A stretch of DNA of 64,000 nt, from assembly GCA_964016985.1 (NCBI GenBank), contig OZ024821.1, positions 122,572,035-122,636,034 on the forward strand. The letters run 5' to 3'. The notes below the pieces were generated by a model. The model was not told where the DNA came from and ran no database searches. It worked only from the letters and a program-made list of their open reading frames with translations. The stretch is from Anodontia alba. Taxonomy: Eukaryota > Mollusca > Bivalvia > Lucinida > Lucinidae. Of this stretch, positions 10,201-21,530 are shown piece after piece (the first letter of the stretch is position 1; every line of letters starts with the position of its first letter). The position numbers and the translations under genes are program-made.

Positions 10201-10689
10201 AAACTCCGTCTTCATATACTTTATCACCAGATCAATATTTTTTAAGGACGTCTTACATAACTCAAGACCAGAGGGGTGTGTAGTTAAATAGTTTTTCTTA
10301 GTAATCCAGAAAAAAAAAACAACAACAAAAAAAAAAAAAAAAAGAAAAAAAAATGTTATGGTTATTCATTAGAAGGGCCGGCTCCTGGTATACGGACTTT
10401 TTCACACTTTCTGACCTTCACACATAATTCCATCATTTTACTATAACAATAAATTAGTAAAATAGGGTGGAGGTTGTCTGAATTCTGAACAAATGAAGCA
10501 TTCCTTTTTATGGTTGTGTTTGAAATCTATAAAATATTTGTTTTATTTTTTATTTATTAAACAACCCATTGAAAAAGGTCGGAGTCTAACTTTGTGCAAG
10601 CGTATTAGATAGGTTCCAAAGTTGAAAGCATAAGCTTTAATTGGATATATATAAATGCAAATCACACTGAATAGACCACTTCATACATT

Positions 10690-10935
10690 TCACGGAAAAT
10701 AAGACCTAACTTTTCATTTAAACTGTCTCTTTCCATTTGATTCAAATTGTCTCCGAAATTTGAATGAAATGTCAAAATATAAGTGAAGATATCAGGTGTC
10801 ACGGCATTTTATTCAAATAGTCTCATGGGATTTCATTCAAATTATCTCCTTCGAATAAAATGTCAAGTCTTATTTAATATCAGGAGAAAATTAAATGAAA
10901 TATCGTCTTATTTTCTGCGAAAAATGAGAAAAATA
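10690..10935. mobile_element. Family F element, rearranged
   Basis: Several copies of the F arm (CAAATTGTCTCC, GAATGAAATGTCAA, CAAATTATCTCC) are duplicated and scrambled between AAAATAAGACC and CTTATTTTCTGC flanks. Confidence 0.6.
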
Positions 10936-10997
10936 TGTCTAATTTTCTTCCGATAATTTAGTCGAGGGAAGATCCGGACAAGCCTGGTAAGCTTATA

Positions 10998-11356
10998 CAG
11001 TAAAACCTCGACGGCTCGAACACCTTTGGGACCATGGAAATTTATTCGAGACATGGGTAGTTCGAGCCATTAAGGGTAAATCAAGATGCCAGGTCAGGAA
11101 GCAAATAGCGATAATTTACTGATTTTTTTTTTTTTCGATTTTCTACACAATAATTGTATGTTGAGCGTAATTAGAATCGCCTCGATGAGGCGATTATAAT
11201 GAGTACACAAACCATACAATTTCATGATGAAATAAGAAAATTCACTAATTATTGGTTTTATTGAGCAATCAGAAGAATTTCGTAGGGACTCAAAAACGAG
11301 TTCGAGTTAGCCATGGTAAACGAGCCATCAGTGTTCGAATCATTGAGGTTTTACTA
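10998..11356. mobile_element. Family B MITE, copy 1
   Basis: Begins CAGTAAAACCTCGACGGCTC, ends TTGAGGTTTTACTA, with TA on both sides. Central hairpin AGAATCGCCTCGATGAGGCG with imperfect outer arms. Subterminal motif GCTCGAAC/GTTCGAGC occurs at both ends. Confidence 0.88.
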
Positions 11357-11439
11357 TATATGTATTCTTATTTGCGCTGTTATCATTGTTTTTGCATAAC
11401 GAGGATCATGAAATCCTCTCTTATCTAAAAATTATAGTG

Positions 11440-11680
11440 ATTTTATTTATTCATTTATTTACTTATTTATTTTTTTTATTAATTTATTTATTATTCCGAA
11501 TTACTACTACTATTACTACTACAATAACCACACTACGACTACAACATCCAATAATAATAATGATAATTATGATGATGATGATGATGATAATAATAATAAT
11601 AATAATAATAATAATATCATTGTTGTTGCTATTATTATTATTATTATTATTATTATCATCATTATTATTATTTTTGAGTT
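11440..11680. repeat. TTTA-rich tract and palindromic (ATG)(ATA)/(TAT)(CAT) microsatellite
   Basis: (ATTT)n at 11440-11490. At 11552-11672, GAT/AAT triplets run into ATT/ATC triplets as their reverse complement around a TTGTTGTTGCT core, so the tract can fold on itself. Open frames here are low-complexity artefacts. Confidence 0.88.
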
Positions 11681-11764
11681 TCTGACACTTTTCACTATAA
11701 TTGACATTTAACTTTACGCTCACTAGGCAATATTATATTAGTACACGTTATATCAGTTTATTTT

Positions 11765-11900
11765 ACATTGACAATATTATTTGACATTTCGTTCAAATTG
11801 TATCCAAGGTAATCAGTTTGCTTGAAATATTGAGCCTTCTTTCTGTGAAAGAGTAAACAAATACTTTTTAAAATATCGTCTGCTGATATTTAAACTTAAG
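11765..11900. mobile_element. Family F fragment
   Basis: Hairpin arm TTCAAATTGTATCC with a degraded partner, then the F end block AAAATATCGTCTGCTGATA. Confidence 0.6.
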
Positions 11901-12454
11901 CAGACTAAAGGTGTACAATAAGAGGTCAAGTCTCTTTATCCGTCGTTAAATATTTTCACGCTTTGCCGACGTCTGGACGTCAGCACGTCAAAACAAAATA
12001 CCATCATTAGCATAACTGCCTACTTTTGACACATCACTCTTTTAACTGCAATCCAAACACTCCCCGCAGTAAATAATGGGATCGTCCAATATCATTTGAG
12101 GTAAACTAAGGTGCTCTCGAGTCGAACACTAACGCTTTTGAAGTGTGGTATAATGTGCTGTATGGATACATACTTAATATAACAAAAGTGTATCAGAGAA
12201 GTGTCTTTTTTGTGGGAAGTATTTAAATGAGAAATGTTTCGGAAAAAAGAGGGAACGTTATTATTATTCATTCGTAAATTGCCTTGGATTTATTAACCTG
12301 GATTTAATTTCGTATCTTGATGTGAGAGGATATCTTAGTTATATATGTAATAGAATATAGAATTATTTGCAATAGAAAAAAAATAAAAATTGTGAAAATG
12401 TGATTATTAAAGTTTTAGAAGTATTTTGTTTTTATGTGAAATAGAGAAAACTTT
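11901..12454 (+). promoter_or_regulatory. slit: 5' flank / presumed 5' UTR of slit
   Basis: AT-rich, without recognised MITE ends. No TATA box, initiator or splice acceptor can be placed with confidence. An in-frame TGA at 12437-12439 precedes the start codon. The transcription start, and whether upstream non-coding exons exist, cannot be told from sequence. Confidence 0.35.
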
Positions 12455-12666
12455 ATGCGGGTTGTAAAGATAGAAAATATGGTGTTCATAAAAACGACGA
12501 AAATGCATTGTGGATTAATTGTTTTTATTTGTGTTACGTTGTTGGATTATTCATTCGGTAGTGGTGACTGTCCCCATAAGTGTGTATGTGACAGGAAAAG
12601 GGTTGACTGCGCCCATAAGGGATTATTAACTATTCCGCGTGGAATACCGAGAAGTGTTAAAAAATT
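12455..12666 (+). CDS. slit: Slit orthologue, exon 1: signal peptide and LRRNT cap
   Basis: First coding exon of a secreted guidance ligand that binds Robo receptors. The 70 complete codons give a basic N-terminus, a hydrophobic stretch (about residues 18-35, MHCGLIVFICVTLLDYSF) consistent with a signal peptide, and an LRRNT cysteine cap CPHKCVCDRKRVDC (C-x3-C-x-C-x6-C) followed by IPRGIPRSVKKL. The start at 12455 is the first ATG after an in-frame TGA at 12437; Met9 (12479) or Met17 (12503) could also serve and would leave a more typical signal peptide. The exon ends at the donor TT|GTAAGT in phase 2, so the apparent stop at 12668-12670 is intronic. The cap motif alone fits many LRR proteins; the match of the following three exons to Slit repeats, in order, is what makes the call. 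Confidence 0.93.
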
Positions 12667-12774
12667 GTAAGTATCATGTCCCACAAAAATGCACCTACTT
12701 TAATTGTATGAAAAAATAACGATTCACTATTTAAGACCATATTGGGCCCTCTTTATCAACATTAACCGCCCCAT

Positions 12775-12862
12775 GCAAAAGTAAAAAAGAGCCTTTGGCG
12801 TATGTGCAGACAGCGAATGTCCTGATCAGCCTGTACGTCCGCGCAGGTTATCCAGGGCATCG
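12775..12862. mobile_element. Family H fragment
   Basis: CCTGATCAGCCTGTACGTCCGCGCAGG with GCAGACAGCGAATG flank: the left part of an H hairpin element. Confidence 0.6.
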
Positions 12863-12891
12863 CCGCCTACCTACATATTAACATCACGAAA

Positions 12892-13150
12892 ACATGCCAT
12901 CATTTTGACGCACTTAAACCCCAATTTTATATAGTAAAACTGGGTTTTACAGGGGTGAACATAATTTTCTTTATTTCTGCTCAAAAACATAGATTGTGGG
13001 TACTCCCGCCTCGTCGAGGCGGTTCTAACGAGTACCCACAATCTATGTTTTGAGCAGAAATATGAAAAATATCAGAATATTTTATCTGAAAATTTTCATT
13101 TTTTGGTGGTGAAATTTTCAGTATATTTGAATAGGCATGTTTTCGTTGTG
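12892..13150. mobile_element. Family A MITE, copy 3
   Basis: Reverse orientation (CATCACGAAAACATGCC ... GGCATGTTTTCGTTGTG). The left hairpin arm lacks about nine bases between GGGTACTC and CCGCCTCG; the right arm is intact. Confidence 0.88.
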
Positions 13151-13975
13151 TTAGTGAATGCTTTAGTCGTACACATATGAAGCTAGTGTATGGGGTTTAT
13201 GGGATGCGGAATAATTGATTCCTATTTAGGGGGTAGGGGTATTTTGGGGACATGTATATGAAAGAATTTTGATGGTGGTGAGAGGGTTGAGTGGGCTGGA
13301 GAAAAAATAATATTAGGTAGATTGCAAAGTCATTTTTTTATAATGGCTTATTTTTCTGAATGCATTACGTTACAAATCTATGTTTTAAATGACCCCGTGT
13401 TCCCCTATAAGATAGATTAAAAATCAGGGGTGTTGTAGGAGTGGGGACTTACGTTTTAATATACTATCAGAGTTTTAGTTTGTGGTTTCGATGAACGTTT
13501 TTCATTCCACAAATCTATTTGTTGCCTTATTAAATAACTGCAGCTTCTTCATCCTGTCCATTAACTTATACAGTGGACATACCATGATCAGAACATATGC
13601 TCCACTAAGTACCGTCTTTGTACGTGTTTATGCATACGAACGCACTACATTCTATAATACGTCTTATAATTCAACTCTACAAACGAAGCACAAATATTTT
13701 AATAAATATTCGAAAAGACATCTTGAAGTTCAGTTTTGAAATCCTACCAACTTTGCAACTCCGTTACTAGTATAGATAGTATTTATATGCAGAGATGATT
13801 TTCGGTACATGAATTATGCCCTTTTAAATTTGAATATTATAAAATCAAGTAATTGCTAGTACATGTACATCTTGGTCACAACAACCAAACATATCTGTAA
13901 TAATAATATTATAATCATAAGCCAGGTAACCATGAAAATGATGTAATAATAATATTATGATCATTAGGTATTAGA

Positions 13976-14082
13976 TCCCAGCGGACACACAACGTTGAAA
14001 CAACGTAGATTCAACGTTGATTCAACGTCAACGTCATGACGTTGAATCGACGTTGTTTCAACGTTGTGTGCCTGCTGGGATG
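13976..14082. mobile_element. Family M palindrome (CCCAGC ends)
   Basis: About 105-bp palindrome from CCCAGCGGACACACAACG to CGTTGTGTGCCTGCTGGG, with internal AACGTTGATTCAACGTC repeats. Similar CCCAGCAGGCACA palindromes are known from many animals. No hairpin loop; symmetry runs through ACGTCATGACGT. Confidence 0.8.
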
Positions 14083-14232
14083 AGCCAGAAAATAAAATCC
14101 TTGCCATAAGAATCCGTGCTTGTGTCATTTAGATACATGTACAGTACATGTAATTTTTTCTCAATTATTTATTTGCAGGTAAACTAGAATTTAATAAGAT
14201 AGTATGGACTGTTACTGAGTCCCAACTGTATA

Positions 14233-14436
14233 CAGTAAAACCTGTGTAAGACAGCCACCTTTGAAATTGACCTTAGTGGTTGATGTGGAAAGATGGTTGT
14301 CTTATAAAGGTACATGTCATGTAATTTTGCTAGCAAAATTACATGACATGTACCTTTATAAGACAGACAACTTTTTCCACATCAACCACTATTTAAAGTC
14401 AGTCTCGAAGGTGGCTCTATTACACAGGTTTTACCG
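14233..14436. mobile_element. Family N palindromic MITE
   Basis: CAGTAAAACCTGTG and CACAGGTTTTACCG ends flanked by TA. Almost the whole 204 bp is an inverted repeat, centred on TTTTGCTAGCAAAA with GGTACATGTCATG arms. Confidence 0.88.
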
Positions 14437-14664
14437 TACATCTCTGTTGTTTATGTTATGTATGACTCTTTGCAAATATTTATCTGAACCTTTACAAATA
14501 AAAATGTTAAAAGCTAGATAGTGTAAACAAATAACCCAAACTGTGAATTTGTAACTTACAATACAAATCAGAATTACTGGATAAGCCCGCGGTTACGCGA
14601 AGTGAAAAGCGACGGCCCATTTCGTGCCGTCTGCTCAAAGCGTTCATATTTAACCTATTGTAAA

Positions 14665-14855
14665 GGACTCTCCCACACTATATATTTGAAGAGAGCAATT
14701 TCAAATTTAGGTATGTCAGGCTGTGATTTACATATTCCGAGAGAAAAATGGCTATACTGTTTGCAAACAGTGGAGACCCTGATCAGACGCCGCGTTCTGC
14801 GGCGTCTGATCTGTGTCTGCTCTGTTTGCCAATTACCCCTTTAGGGGCCTCCAGA
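14665..14855. mobile_element. Element with cassette-2 hairpin
   Basis: CACTATATATTTGAAGAG, GGTATGTCAGGCT, then hairpin CAGACGCCGCGTTCTGCGG at 14763-14830 and a GGGGCCTCC tail. The same ordered sequence is at 63800-64000, so this is one family. Confidence 0.75.
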
Positions 14856-14894
14856 CTACAATGGGTTAAATACCTGTTCCATCTACTAGACACT

Positions 14895-15113
14895 TGGACC
14901 GCGTCAAGTGATAAAATACCTTCGACCATGCGCAGATTCATGTCATCTTGTGCTTGCGCAAAGATTCTTCGGGACCTTTGCTCTCCATTTATACATTCTG
15001 TACTATCCAACGATTTTGTTAGCGGACAGTGAAGGTCCAGATCAGGCTGCGCGGATCTGGACATTCGCTGTCCGCATATGCTCCAAAACACGTTTTCGCA
15101 TGACGTGGCCCAT
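14895..15113. mobile_element. Family H2 element
   Basis: Ends near GGACCGCGTCAAGTG and GCATGACGTGGCCC. Left hairpin CATGCGCAGATTC..GCGCAAAG, spacer CTCTCCATTTATACATTCTG, right hairpin CAGATCAGGCTGCGCGGAT. Copies at 25262, 26452, 44380 and 48783. Confidence 0.75.
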
Positions 15114-15399
15114 TTTAAGTCTTTAGCTCTGTATAGGCTAAAGCGTTGGATAAAAAATTATTGATATTTTTTGTGAAAAATTTAGATTTTTTAAGTGCCT
15201 TTATCTGTTATCTATAGTCAGCAGGTTAACATTTAAACTCGCAACTTCTGCTGAACCTCTCTAATGTGCCAGCGCAAAGTTAGGCTCAGCTCTTTTTCGT
15301 GGAAAGTTTAATAAACAAAATGGCTTTATAATACTTATCAGAATTTTAAATCTGTCATTAGAAGAAATGCTCCATGTATTCAGAGATCAGCCCCATTCC

Positions 15400-15495
15400 A
15401 CAATTCACCAAAGGCGCTAATCAGTCTGCGCGGCAGCGCAGGCTAATTGTTTTTCTTCGCATGTGCACCAAGGTCCATTTTGTGTGACACTGTCC
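15400..15495. mobile_element. Family H hairpin fragment
   Basis: GGCGCTAATCAGTCTGCGCG / GCGCAGGCTAATTG with a CATGTGCACCAAGG flank. Confidence 0.6.
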
Positions 15496-15609
15496 AGATT
15501 TTGAATATTTAAATAATGCTTAATTAATGCTTCGTTAAGATAACAGGCATTGATAAAACCGGATAACACAACGATGTAAGCGCATGTTATTGAACAAACT
15601 ATTTACACT

Positions 15610-15812
15610 TATTATGCTGCATAAAGATTTCAGCAGACGGCATTTTTGAATACCTGTTTCTTCTTTTACCCCATAAAATAGGCTTTGACTTTTCATACAA
15701 GACAATTTTCATGAACTTTCGAGTCCTGTTGTTCTGAGAAAAATAAGAAAAAAAATATTTCAAAATGTCGTCTGCTGAAATTATCACCCAGCAGGCAAAG
15801 CGTTTAATACAT
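15610..15812. mobile_element. Family F element
   Basis: AGCAGACGGCATTTTTGAA at the left and TTCAAAATGTCGTCTGCTGA at the right are inverted ends. The central arms are degraded (CATACAAGACAATTTTCATG). Confidence 0.7.
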
Positions 15813-16350
15813 GATTTTGCAGTAACAGAAATAATAAAATCTCTTGAGGTAAAGTTCTTCATATCAAACAGATCAGAGCGTTTCTTAAATTTATATCACC
15901 ATTTTATTACAATATGTCGCCAGATATAAACACAGACTGTAGTTACAGTGGTATGCTAAAATATAGTAACTTATAACTGCAAACGGTTGTTCACTTCATA
16001 GTTGCAGATAAAATACTGGATTACCCACAATATATGTTTTCATAGAGAAAAAAATCTGATTGCCCTGTTATCTGAAATTTTCATTTGCGATAAACCTTTC
16101 AAATCTGAACTGTTTTAAGTGGCTAACACCAGACCTTTAAATTGTATCTAGCAAAATATTTACTTGTCTAAAAAGGTTGTATTTTAAAAGATTCGTCAAA
16201 TGACTTTCAAATTAAATTACAGTAAATTCATACGAAACGCTTTCGCAAATTTACACGAAAGTATAAATTATTACTTTTGTCAGGAATTTTGACACCACCA
16301 GGTGTTGCTGGCTCAAAATTTAAGACATAGTATTTACCCTGAATATTCGA

Positions 16351-16500
16351 CAGGGTTCTCACTAATTTCTCCCAAGAAGTAGGGGTCCCACAAGACAATT
16401 TCGCCAAATTTTCTAGGAAAATAGAAGCCCCAGGTGCTAAAATAAGACCAGGACTCCATAGAACTCCATATTTGAAGATAATGAGAACCTTCGACTATTC
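16351..16500. mobile_element. Family T element, copy 1
   Basis: Begins CAGGGTTCTCACTAATTTC, ends ATAATGAGAACCTT. Contains GGGGTCCCACAAGAC as in copy 3 at 22190. hAT-like by its CAGGG ends only. Confidence 0.6.
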
Positions 16501-17104
16501 GGACAGACAGGCCTTGAGCAATCATTGAAGATGTTTGATGTTTGATCGGGTCTACAGTGTTGACCACTCACCCACCATTTTTAATCATAAACAGGTAATA
16601 AAATAGATTTGTTCAATTTTAGGACAATTATGGTAAGAAGTTAAGGTGGTCGAATATTTTGGGAAAATACGATATATTATAGTTTATAATATTTTCTCTG
16701 ACATCAGCCTGACAGGTAAGATGCATATTGTCTGATCTGTAATCCCTTCTTTATGCATATTAAACAGCGGTACCTCAGCGTTGCATTTCAATTTTGCATA
16801 TTAAATTTTCGCGAACCTTGCAGGAAAATTTACTGTTTTTGGCACGTAAGTGTATGCAGACAGAAATTTACTAGACTATGGATGCTAAATCATTCGCACA
16901 ATCACCAGATTAACAAATAAATAATTCACTAAGTCAAAACAAACACATTTATCATTGAAGTACTTAGAAATAGTTTCATTTAATCTCTGCACATATTGAA
17001 ATCCGTCGAAAATCCCTACAACCATCATTATTGCACAAACAGTCAAACACTGAGATTTAGATAATCCGCATCTAGTTTTAATTTGAGCAGCACAATAGAA
17101 ATGA

Positions 17105-17330
17105 GCCTTCACGTCATGAAAACGTACTTTATACATGTGCGTCCAACGAAGATTCTGATCAGACTGCGCATGCGCGCATCTTCCTGGACGCATTTTGGCT
17201 AGCCAAGGATGCAAAGTTTCTTCATGCGGACAACGAAGGCACTCATCAGACTGCGCGCATGCGCAGGCTGATTTGAGTCTTCGTTGGGCGCAAATGTCAG
17301 AAGGTACGTTTTCTGGTGTTACGACACGAA
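17105..17330. mobile_element. Family H element with two hairpins
   Basis: First hairpin TCAGACTGCGCATGCGCG near 17158, second CATCAGACTGCGCGCATGCG near 17242, with the GCAAAGTTTCTTCATGCGG spacer seen also at 8000 and 17460. Confidence 0.75.
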
Positions 17331-17459
17331 TTGTTACGCATTTTCGGAAAAGAAATGTTACACATTATGTTAAATAAATATGAGAAAGTACAAAGGAGGA
17401 TCAACTAAACACGCATTCCATAGATATAAGTGTTTAAAAATTGCTTATGCAGAACAAAA

Positions 17460-17690
17460 GGCGGCTCAACGTGAAAAAAACGCATACCTTCTGAAATCTG
17501 CGCCCAAGAAGACTCAGTTCAGCCTGCGCATCCGCGCAGTCTGATCAGAGTCTTCGTTGTCCGCATGAAGAAACTCTGCATCCTTGGCTATCCAAAATTC
17601 GCCCAATGAAGATTCTGATCGCATGCTTATCTAGATCTTCGCAGGGTGCATATATCAATAGGTACGTTTTGTGACATAACGGATCAAATA
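17460..17690. mobile_element. Family H element with two hairpins
   Basis: GTTCAGCCTGCGCATCCGCG / CAGTCTGATCAGAGTCTTCG, then spacer GAAACTCTGCATCCTTGGC and a decayed second hairpin. Outer ends AAAACGCATACCTTCTG / GGTACGTTTTGTG. Confidence 0.75.
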
Positions 17691-17792
17691 TTTGTTTAGT
17701 ATACCATTTAAATCGGGTCATTTCAACGAAAGTCAAGTTAACTTTTATCATACCAAAATCGACGTGCAGCCAACAAATCTACGGCAATATTC

Positions 17793-17955
17793 GCTCATTT
17801 TTTTCTTCTTCAGAAAATAGTGTTTGACACCGTACAAATTGTATCCAAATAAGTAGACAGTATTTGCATGGAATGTCAAGCTAATTGTCAAGCTAATTTT
17901 CAAGGAAATCTGCAGTCGTCTGCTAAAATTCATGTTCAGCAGATTAAGTATTAAG
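17793..17955. mobile_element. Family F element, degraded
   Basis: CAGAAAATAGTGTTTGACA, ACAAATTGTATCC, and end block AGTCGTCTGCTAAAATTC. Confidence 0.6.
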
Positions 17956-18013
17956 TGACCTTCGAGTAAGGCCTTTTCTCGAGTTTGAAAGCTGTGGAAG
18001 ATCGAGATTATCT

Positions 18014-18257
18014 GGGCCCAGTTGTTCAAAGCGTCGTTAGCTTAACGAGCTCGTTAAGGGTCATTTCGTTAACTGTTTTAGCAGATTCAATACACAATAT
18101 TCTGATATTTTTTGCTGAAAAAATGTGAGTAGCTTTTGCACTGCAAAAGCTACTCACATTTTTTCAGCAAAAAATTTCAGCATATTTGCATATCACTCGA
18201 TTAAAATTTTAACAAATCGTTAACTAACGACATCGTTAGTTTTGAACAACTGGGCCC
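18014..18257. mobile_element. Family K MITE, copy 1
   Basis: Ends GGGCCCAGTTGTTCAAAGC / TTTGAACAACTGGGCCC. Subterminal TTAACGA blocks occur on both sides, and a perfect central hairpin has arms TTTTTTGCTGAAAAAATGTG and GAGTAGCTTTTGCA. Copy 2 at 32270. Confidence 0.9.
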
Positions 18258-18574
18258 TGGACATTGCTGTCTGAAAAACTGCATGCTAAGGTATATCAAT
18301 ACATGAACTTCTCCATAACTTCTGATCCAATCTCTATTTCAGATAAAGTGTGAGAAGCGTGATTAATCTGAATTCTCAGTAAACCATTCATTTCTTCATA
18401 TGGTTATATTTAGAACCTCTGATACAGTTAGGAAAACTTATCTGTTTATTAAACCACCCACTTAGTAGGAGCGCAGCCGAACTTTATGTAAGCACATTAA
18501 GGAGGTTCCTTTGTTGAGAAAGCTTGACATTTTTAAGTTAACCTGCCGACTATAAATAAAGGCATACAGCATAC

Positions 18575-18660
18575 TCGTGTGAAAAGTATTTTTTTTTTCT
18601 TCTTCTTTTTTTTTTTACAGAAAATAAGACTTCATTCAAATTGCGCCATGCTCATTTAAA
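18575..18660. mobile_element. Family F fragment with T-rich run
   Basis: CAGAAAATAAGACTTCATTC and AAATTGCGCC follow a TTC-rich run; only one arm remains. Confidence 0.45.
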
Positions 18661-19065
18661 GTAATATTGTATTTTCTATTGTCGGGAGCCAGAATCAAAT
18701 CCATCCTGGATTATCAGAGATTTAAGCAGGATTATACAGTTTTATCATGAAACCCTAAACTTCGTAGCGTGTACTCAGTTTTACTCAACTATTTGAACTA
18801 GCAAAGTTTATCAGCTCAACAACGCTTACTAAGTCATTTCGCAGGAATTAAAGGTCCTTATTATCGTCTTGTTTATGCTAATTAAGTACATAAAATCTTG
18901 TAATAAAATTCTGATAAAATTTATTACCTCAAATTATGTAAACAGTTCATGCGCTACAAACATACATGTGTATCAAATCTACCTATACAATTTTCAATAA
19001 AGGTTTCTTGTGTACGTATTGATGACGATGATGATTGGTGATTAGTTATAATGATAAGATAAAGA

Positions 19066-19080
19066 TAATGATGATGATGT

Positions 19081-19117
<37 letters not shown>

Positions 19118-19143
19118 CATCATCATCATCATCATCATCATCA
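19066..19143. repeat. Palindromic (GAT)n(ATC)n microsatellite
   Basis: A GAT tract switches exactly to its complement at GATGATGATCATCATC, giving a perfect hairpin-forming array of about 75 bp. Confidence 0.92.
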
Positions 19144-19215
19144 CAACCTTAAAAAAATACACAACAGATTATGGTACATGTTGAATTGTGCCTTCGGCAA
19201 ATTAGTTGATATATA

Positions 19216-19532
19216 CAATCGACTCTCGTTATCTCGAATTCCAAGGGACTCTGAAATACTTCGAGATATCCGTACTTCGACGTGTCAGATTTGCAGACTT
19301 GAGGAAAAATAAATCGATTAACTACATTTAACAAATATAGGTGTATTTGTACTCTTGAAGTTAGAGATATATTGAAAATATTGTGGAAAAGAGGAGAAAT
19401 TGAGCAATTTCTCCTCTTTTCCAATATATTTTTTACGTGTTGTTAGATTTTCATGTTTAGGCAGGGACCAGATTTTCACTTCGAGACAAGTGGTTATTCG
19501 AGATAAGCGAGGTCGAGATAGCGAGATAGACA
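19216..19532. mobile_element. Family C MITE, copy 1
   Basis: Begins CAATCGACTCTCGTTATCTC after TA. Subterminal TTCGAGATA blocks at both ends, central hairpin GAGGAGAAATTGAGCAATTT. The right end is decayed. The copy at 34235 has better ends. Confidence 0.82.
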
Positions 19533-19557
19533 AATGTGATGCAAATACAATATATGA

Positions 19558-19800
19558 GCCGACACACGAAAAAGGAACCTTATGGTTTTCCGGTTTGTAG
19601 TTCTTCAAATGCGCATGTGCAGCCCCCTGTTTGGATTACAGACATGCGTATTTTGCCTGAAGCTTCCTCAAGGTCTCTACTACATGTCTGCTAACAGCAA
19701 AGGCTCTGGCGAGATTGCACTTATGCGCAGGCTCGTCTGAGCCTTTGCTGGGCGCTTCTCTGATTAGTGCCCTTTTCTCAAGTACTGGCTCGTATATGTT
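19558..19800. mobile_element. Family S element, copy 1
   Basis: Ends GAGCCGACACACGAAAAAGG and CCCTTTTCTCAAGTACTGGC. Contains an H-like hairpin (GCAAAGGCTCTGGCGAG / GTCTGAGCCTTTGC). Copy 2 at 41151; end fragment at 37228. Confidence 0.78.
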
Positions 19801-20311
19801 TCGGTGATACATGAACGCGTATATCAAATGTGTTTGAATTCACTCCATTTCAGTGGTCGTTTGGGTACCACTGATAATTTTAAAAGTATTTCTCTCCATT
19901 TGCATTGACTTCAACCGCGTTTTGTGGACTGGCGAAGCTAAGATAATTCATTCCTTCTTCTTATCTAGCCATAGTTTCCTCTACCTGTCCCATCTTCTGT
20001 TTTTAGCGGAATTGTGTTTGTAATGCCATGCAGAGGAACGCAAGATGTTATCCTACATGTACCACCGTTCTTTTCATCATCGACGCTTCATGGATTTTGT
20101 ACTGATCGATGCTGGTACTATGGTCAAAGGGCTGGTGTATACACAGCATGTTACATGCATGTAAATTTGTACTTGAAAAAAAGGAAAAAAGAATACATTG
20201 AAAAAAAAAAAAAAAACACAACAAAAACAACAAACAAACAAAAACGTGTAGCGTTTGATTTGAACTTGCGCTCTCCGAGTAAAACAGCAGATTATTAATC
20301 AGTGATATATA

Positions 20312-20600
20312 TCTTATTTTGTCCAACAGAAAATAGGGTTTGACATTCAGGGTTTTCATTAAGAGGTGGCTGGAGGCAAAAATGACTGTCTCAAAGAATT
20401 TTCTGGCCGCCTCAAATTCTTTCTGGTTGCATTACAGTAATGTAAGCAATAGCCATTTGGCTGCCTTAATTTCTGTTCTGACCCCCCTGCTAAAAATCTT
20501 ATTGAAAACCCTGGACATTTTATGTAAATTGTCATTTAAAGAGACAATCTGCATTAAATGTCAAACCTTATTGCTTAGGAAACATGAAAAACGTCATCTG
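20312..20600. mobile_element. Family F element interrupted by a family T element
   Basis: Left half GAAAATAGGGTTTGACATT stops at 20347. The right half resumes at 20514 with GACATTTTATGTAAATTGTC and finishes through GAGACAATCTGCATTAAATG. Removing 20348-20513 restores the normal F order. Confidence 0.8.
20348..20513. mobile_element. Family T element, copy 2, nested in F
   Basis: CAGGGTTTTCATTAAGA and TCTTATTGAAAACCCTG ends. Flanked by a 6-bp duplication GACATT (20342-20347, 20514-20519). Confidence 0.85.
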
Positions 20601-21334
20601 TAAATTCTTAAACCAGCAAGCTAAGAGTTAATGAACATCGTAACTTACGATGGCACGAAACTGATGTCTCGTAATGATTATTTATTAATATGCAAGATTC
20701 AGTCTGAAACATTGTTGGCAAATCGTACCGGCGTACGAGATCTGTTTGCCATTTTGTTTGTAATGTTGACTGACACGCCATTTACAAGAATGGACGTGTC
20801 CTAATTCAAAGATCAGCGAGTCTACCGCAGCAGCTTAGGGGTGAAGAAAACGGACATTAGAAGCAAAAGCCGATTTAGACAGATGTATGCAGTAAAAAGG
20901 TTGTTATAAGTAACAAACTCTTTGAAAAACTGGTTTAAAATCTTGACAATTCTGAATCAAGTTTAAAACCTGTCTTAAAAACTACAAAATTCCGAACCCT
21001 ACTTAAAATGAGGAATTCTACTTACCCCTGTTTTTACTATATAGTATGGACTTGTTACCGTTACGTAGGCATATCGGTGTGGGTATTTAGGGTGATTACA
21101 GTAGTTTATTAATGATAGCGCATTGCGAGTTGTACACAAAACATTTGTTTTAAGCAGTCCAAATGGATGATTAATGAAAGTTGGTTCTTTTTTTTTCTTT
21201 TGTAGTTTGCGATTACGTGAGTGAAATGTAATATTTGTGGGTAAAACTAATACTTAACATATAAAGACATATGACTGCGCATTATATTCTCCCCGACGGA
21301 TACTTGATATAAGCATCTCGATGCGAAAAGGGCC

Positions 21335-21402
21335 TTTATTGTATGTGAGGACAGCGGAGGTCCCGGTCAACCTGCACCTCTGTGCAGTCTGAATATGGTA
21401 AT
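21335..21402. mobile_element. Family H fragment
   Basis: GGTCCCGGTCAACCTGCACC / GTGCAGTCTGAATATG with a GAGGACAGCGG flank; hairpin partly paired. Confidence 0.5.
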
Positions 21403-21436
21403 CGCATTTTATCGATTTATTCTTCACTACCTAATG

Positions 21437-21530
21437 ATTCCGTAAGCGGACAACGAAGGCTCTGATCGGACTGCGCGTATGCGCAGTCCGATCAGGGCCT
21501 CCGTTGCCCGCATATGCCACCGTCGCCCTT
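21437..21530. mobile_element. Family H hairpin, near perfect
   Basis: GCGGACAACGAAGGCTCTGA..., CGGACTGCGCGTATGCGCAG and complement to CCGTTGCCCGCATATG; loop-free at its centre. Confidence 0.75.

Noticed and set aside
12455..12670. A complete 71-residue small secreted protein
   Set aside because: The stop lies in a consensus donor (TT|GTAAGT), and the reading continues into a phase-matched LRR exon at 24800; it is exon 1 of slit.
14261..14521. 86-codon open frame
   Set aside because: Lies mostly inside the palindromic family N MITE.
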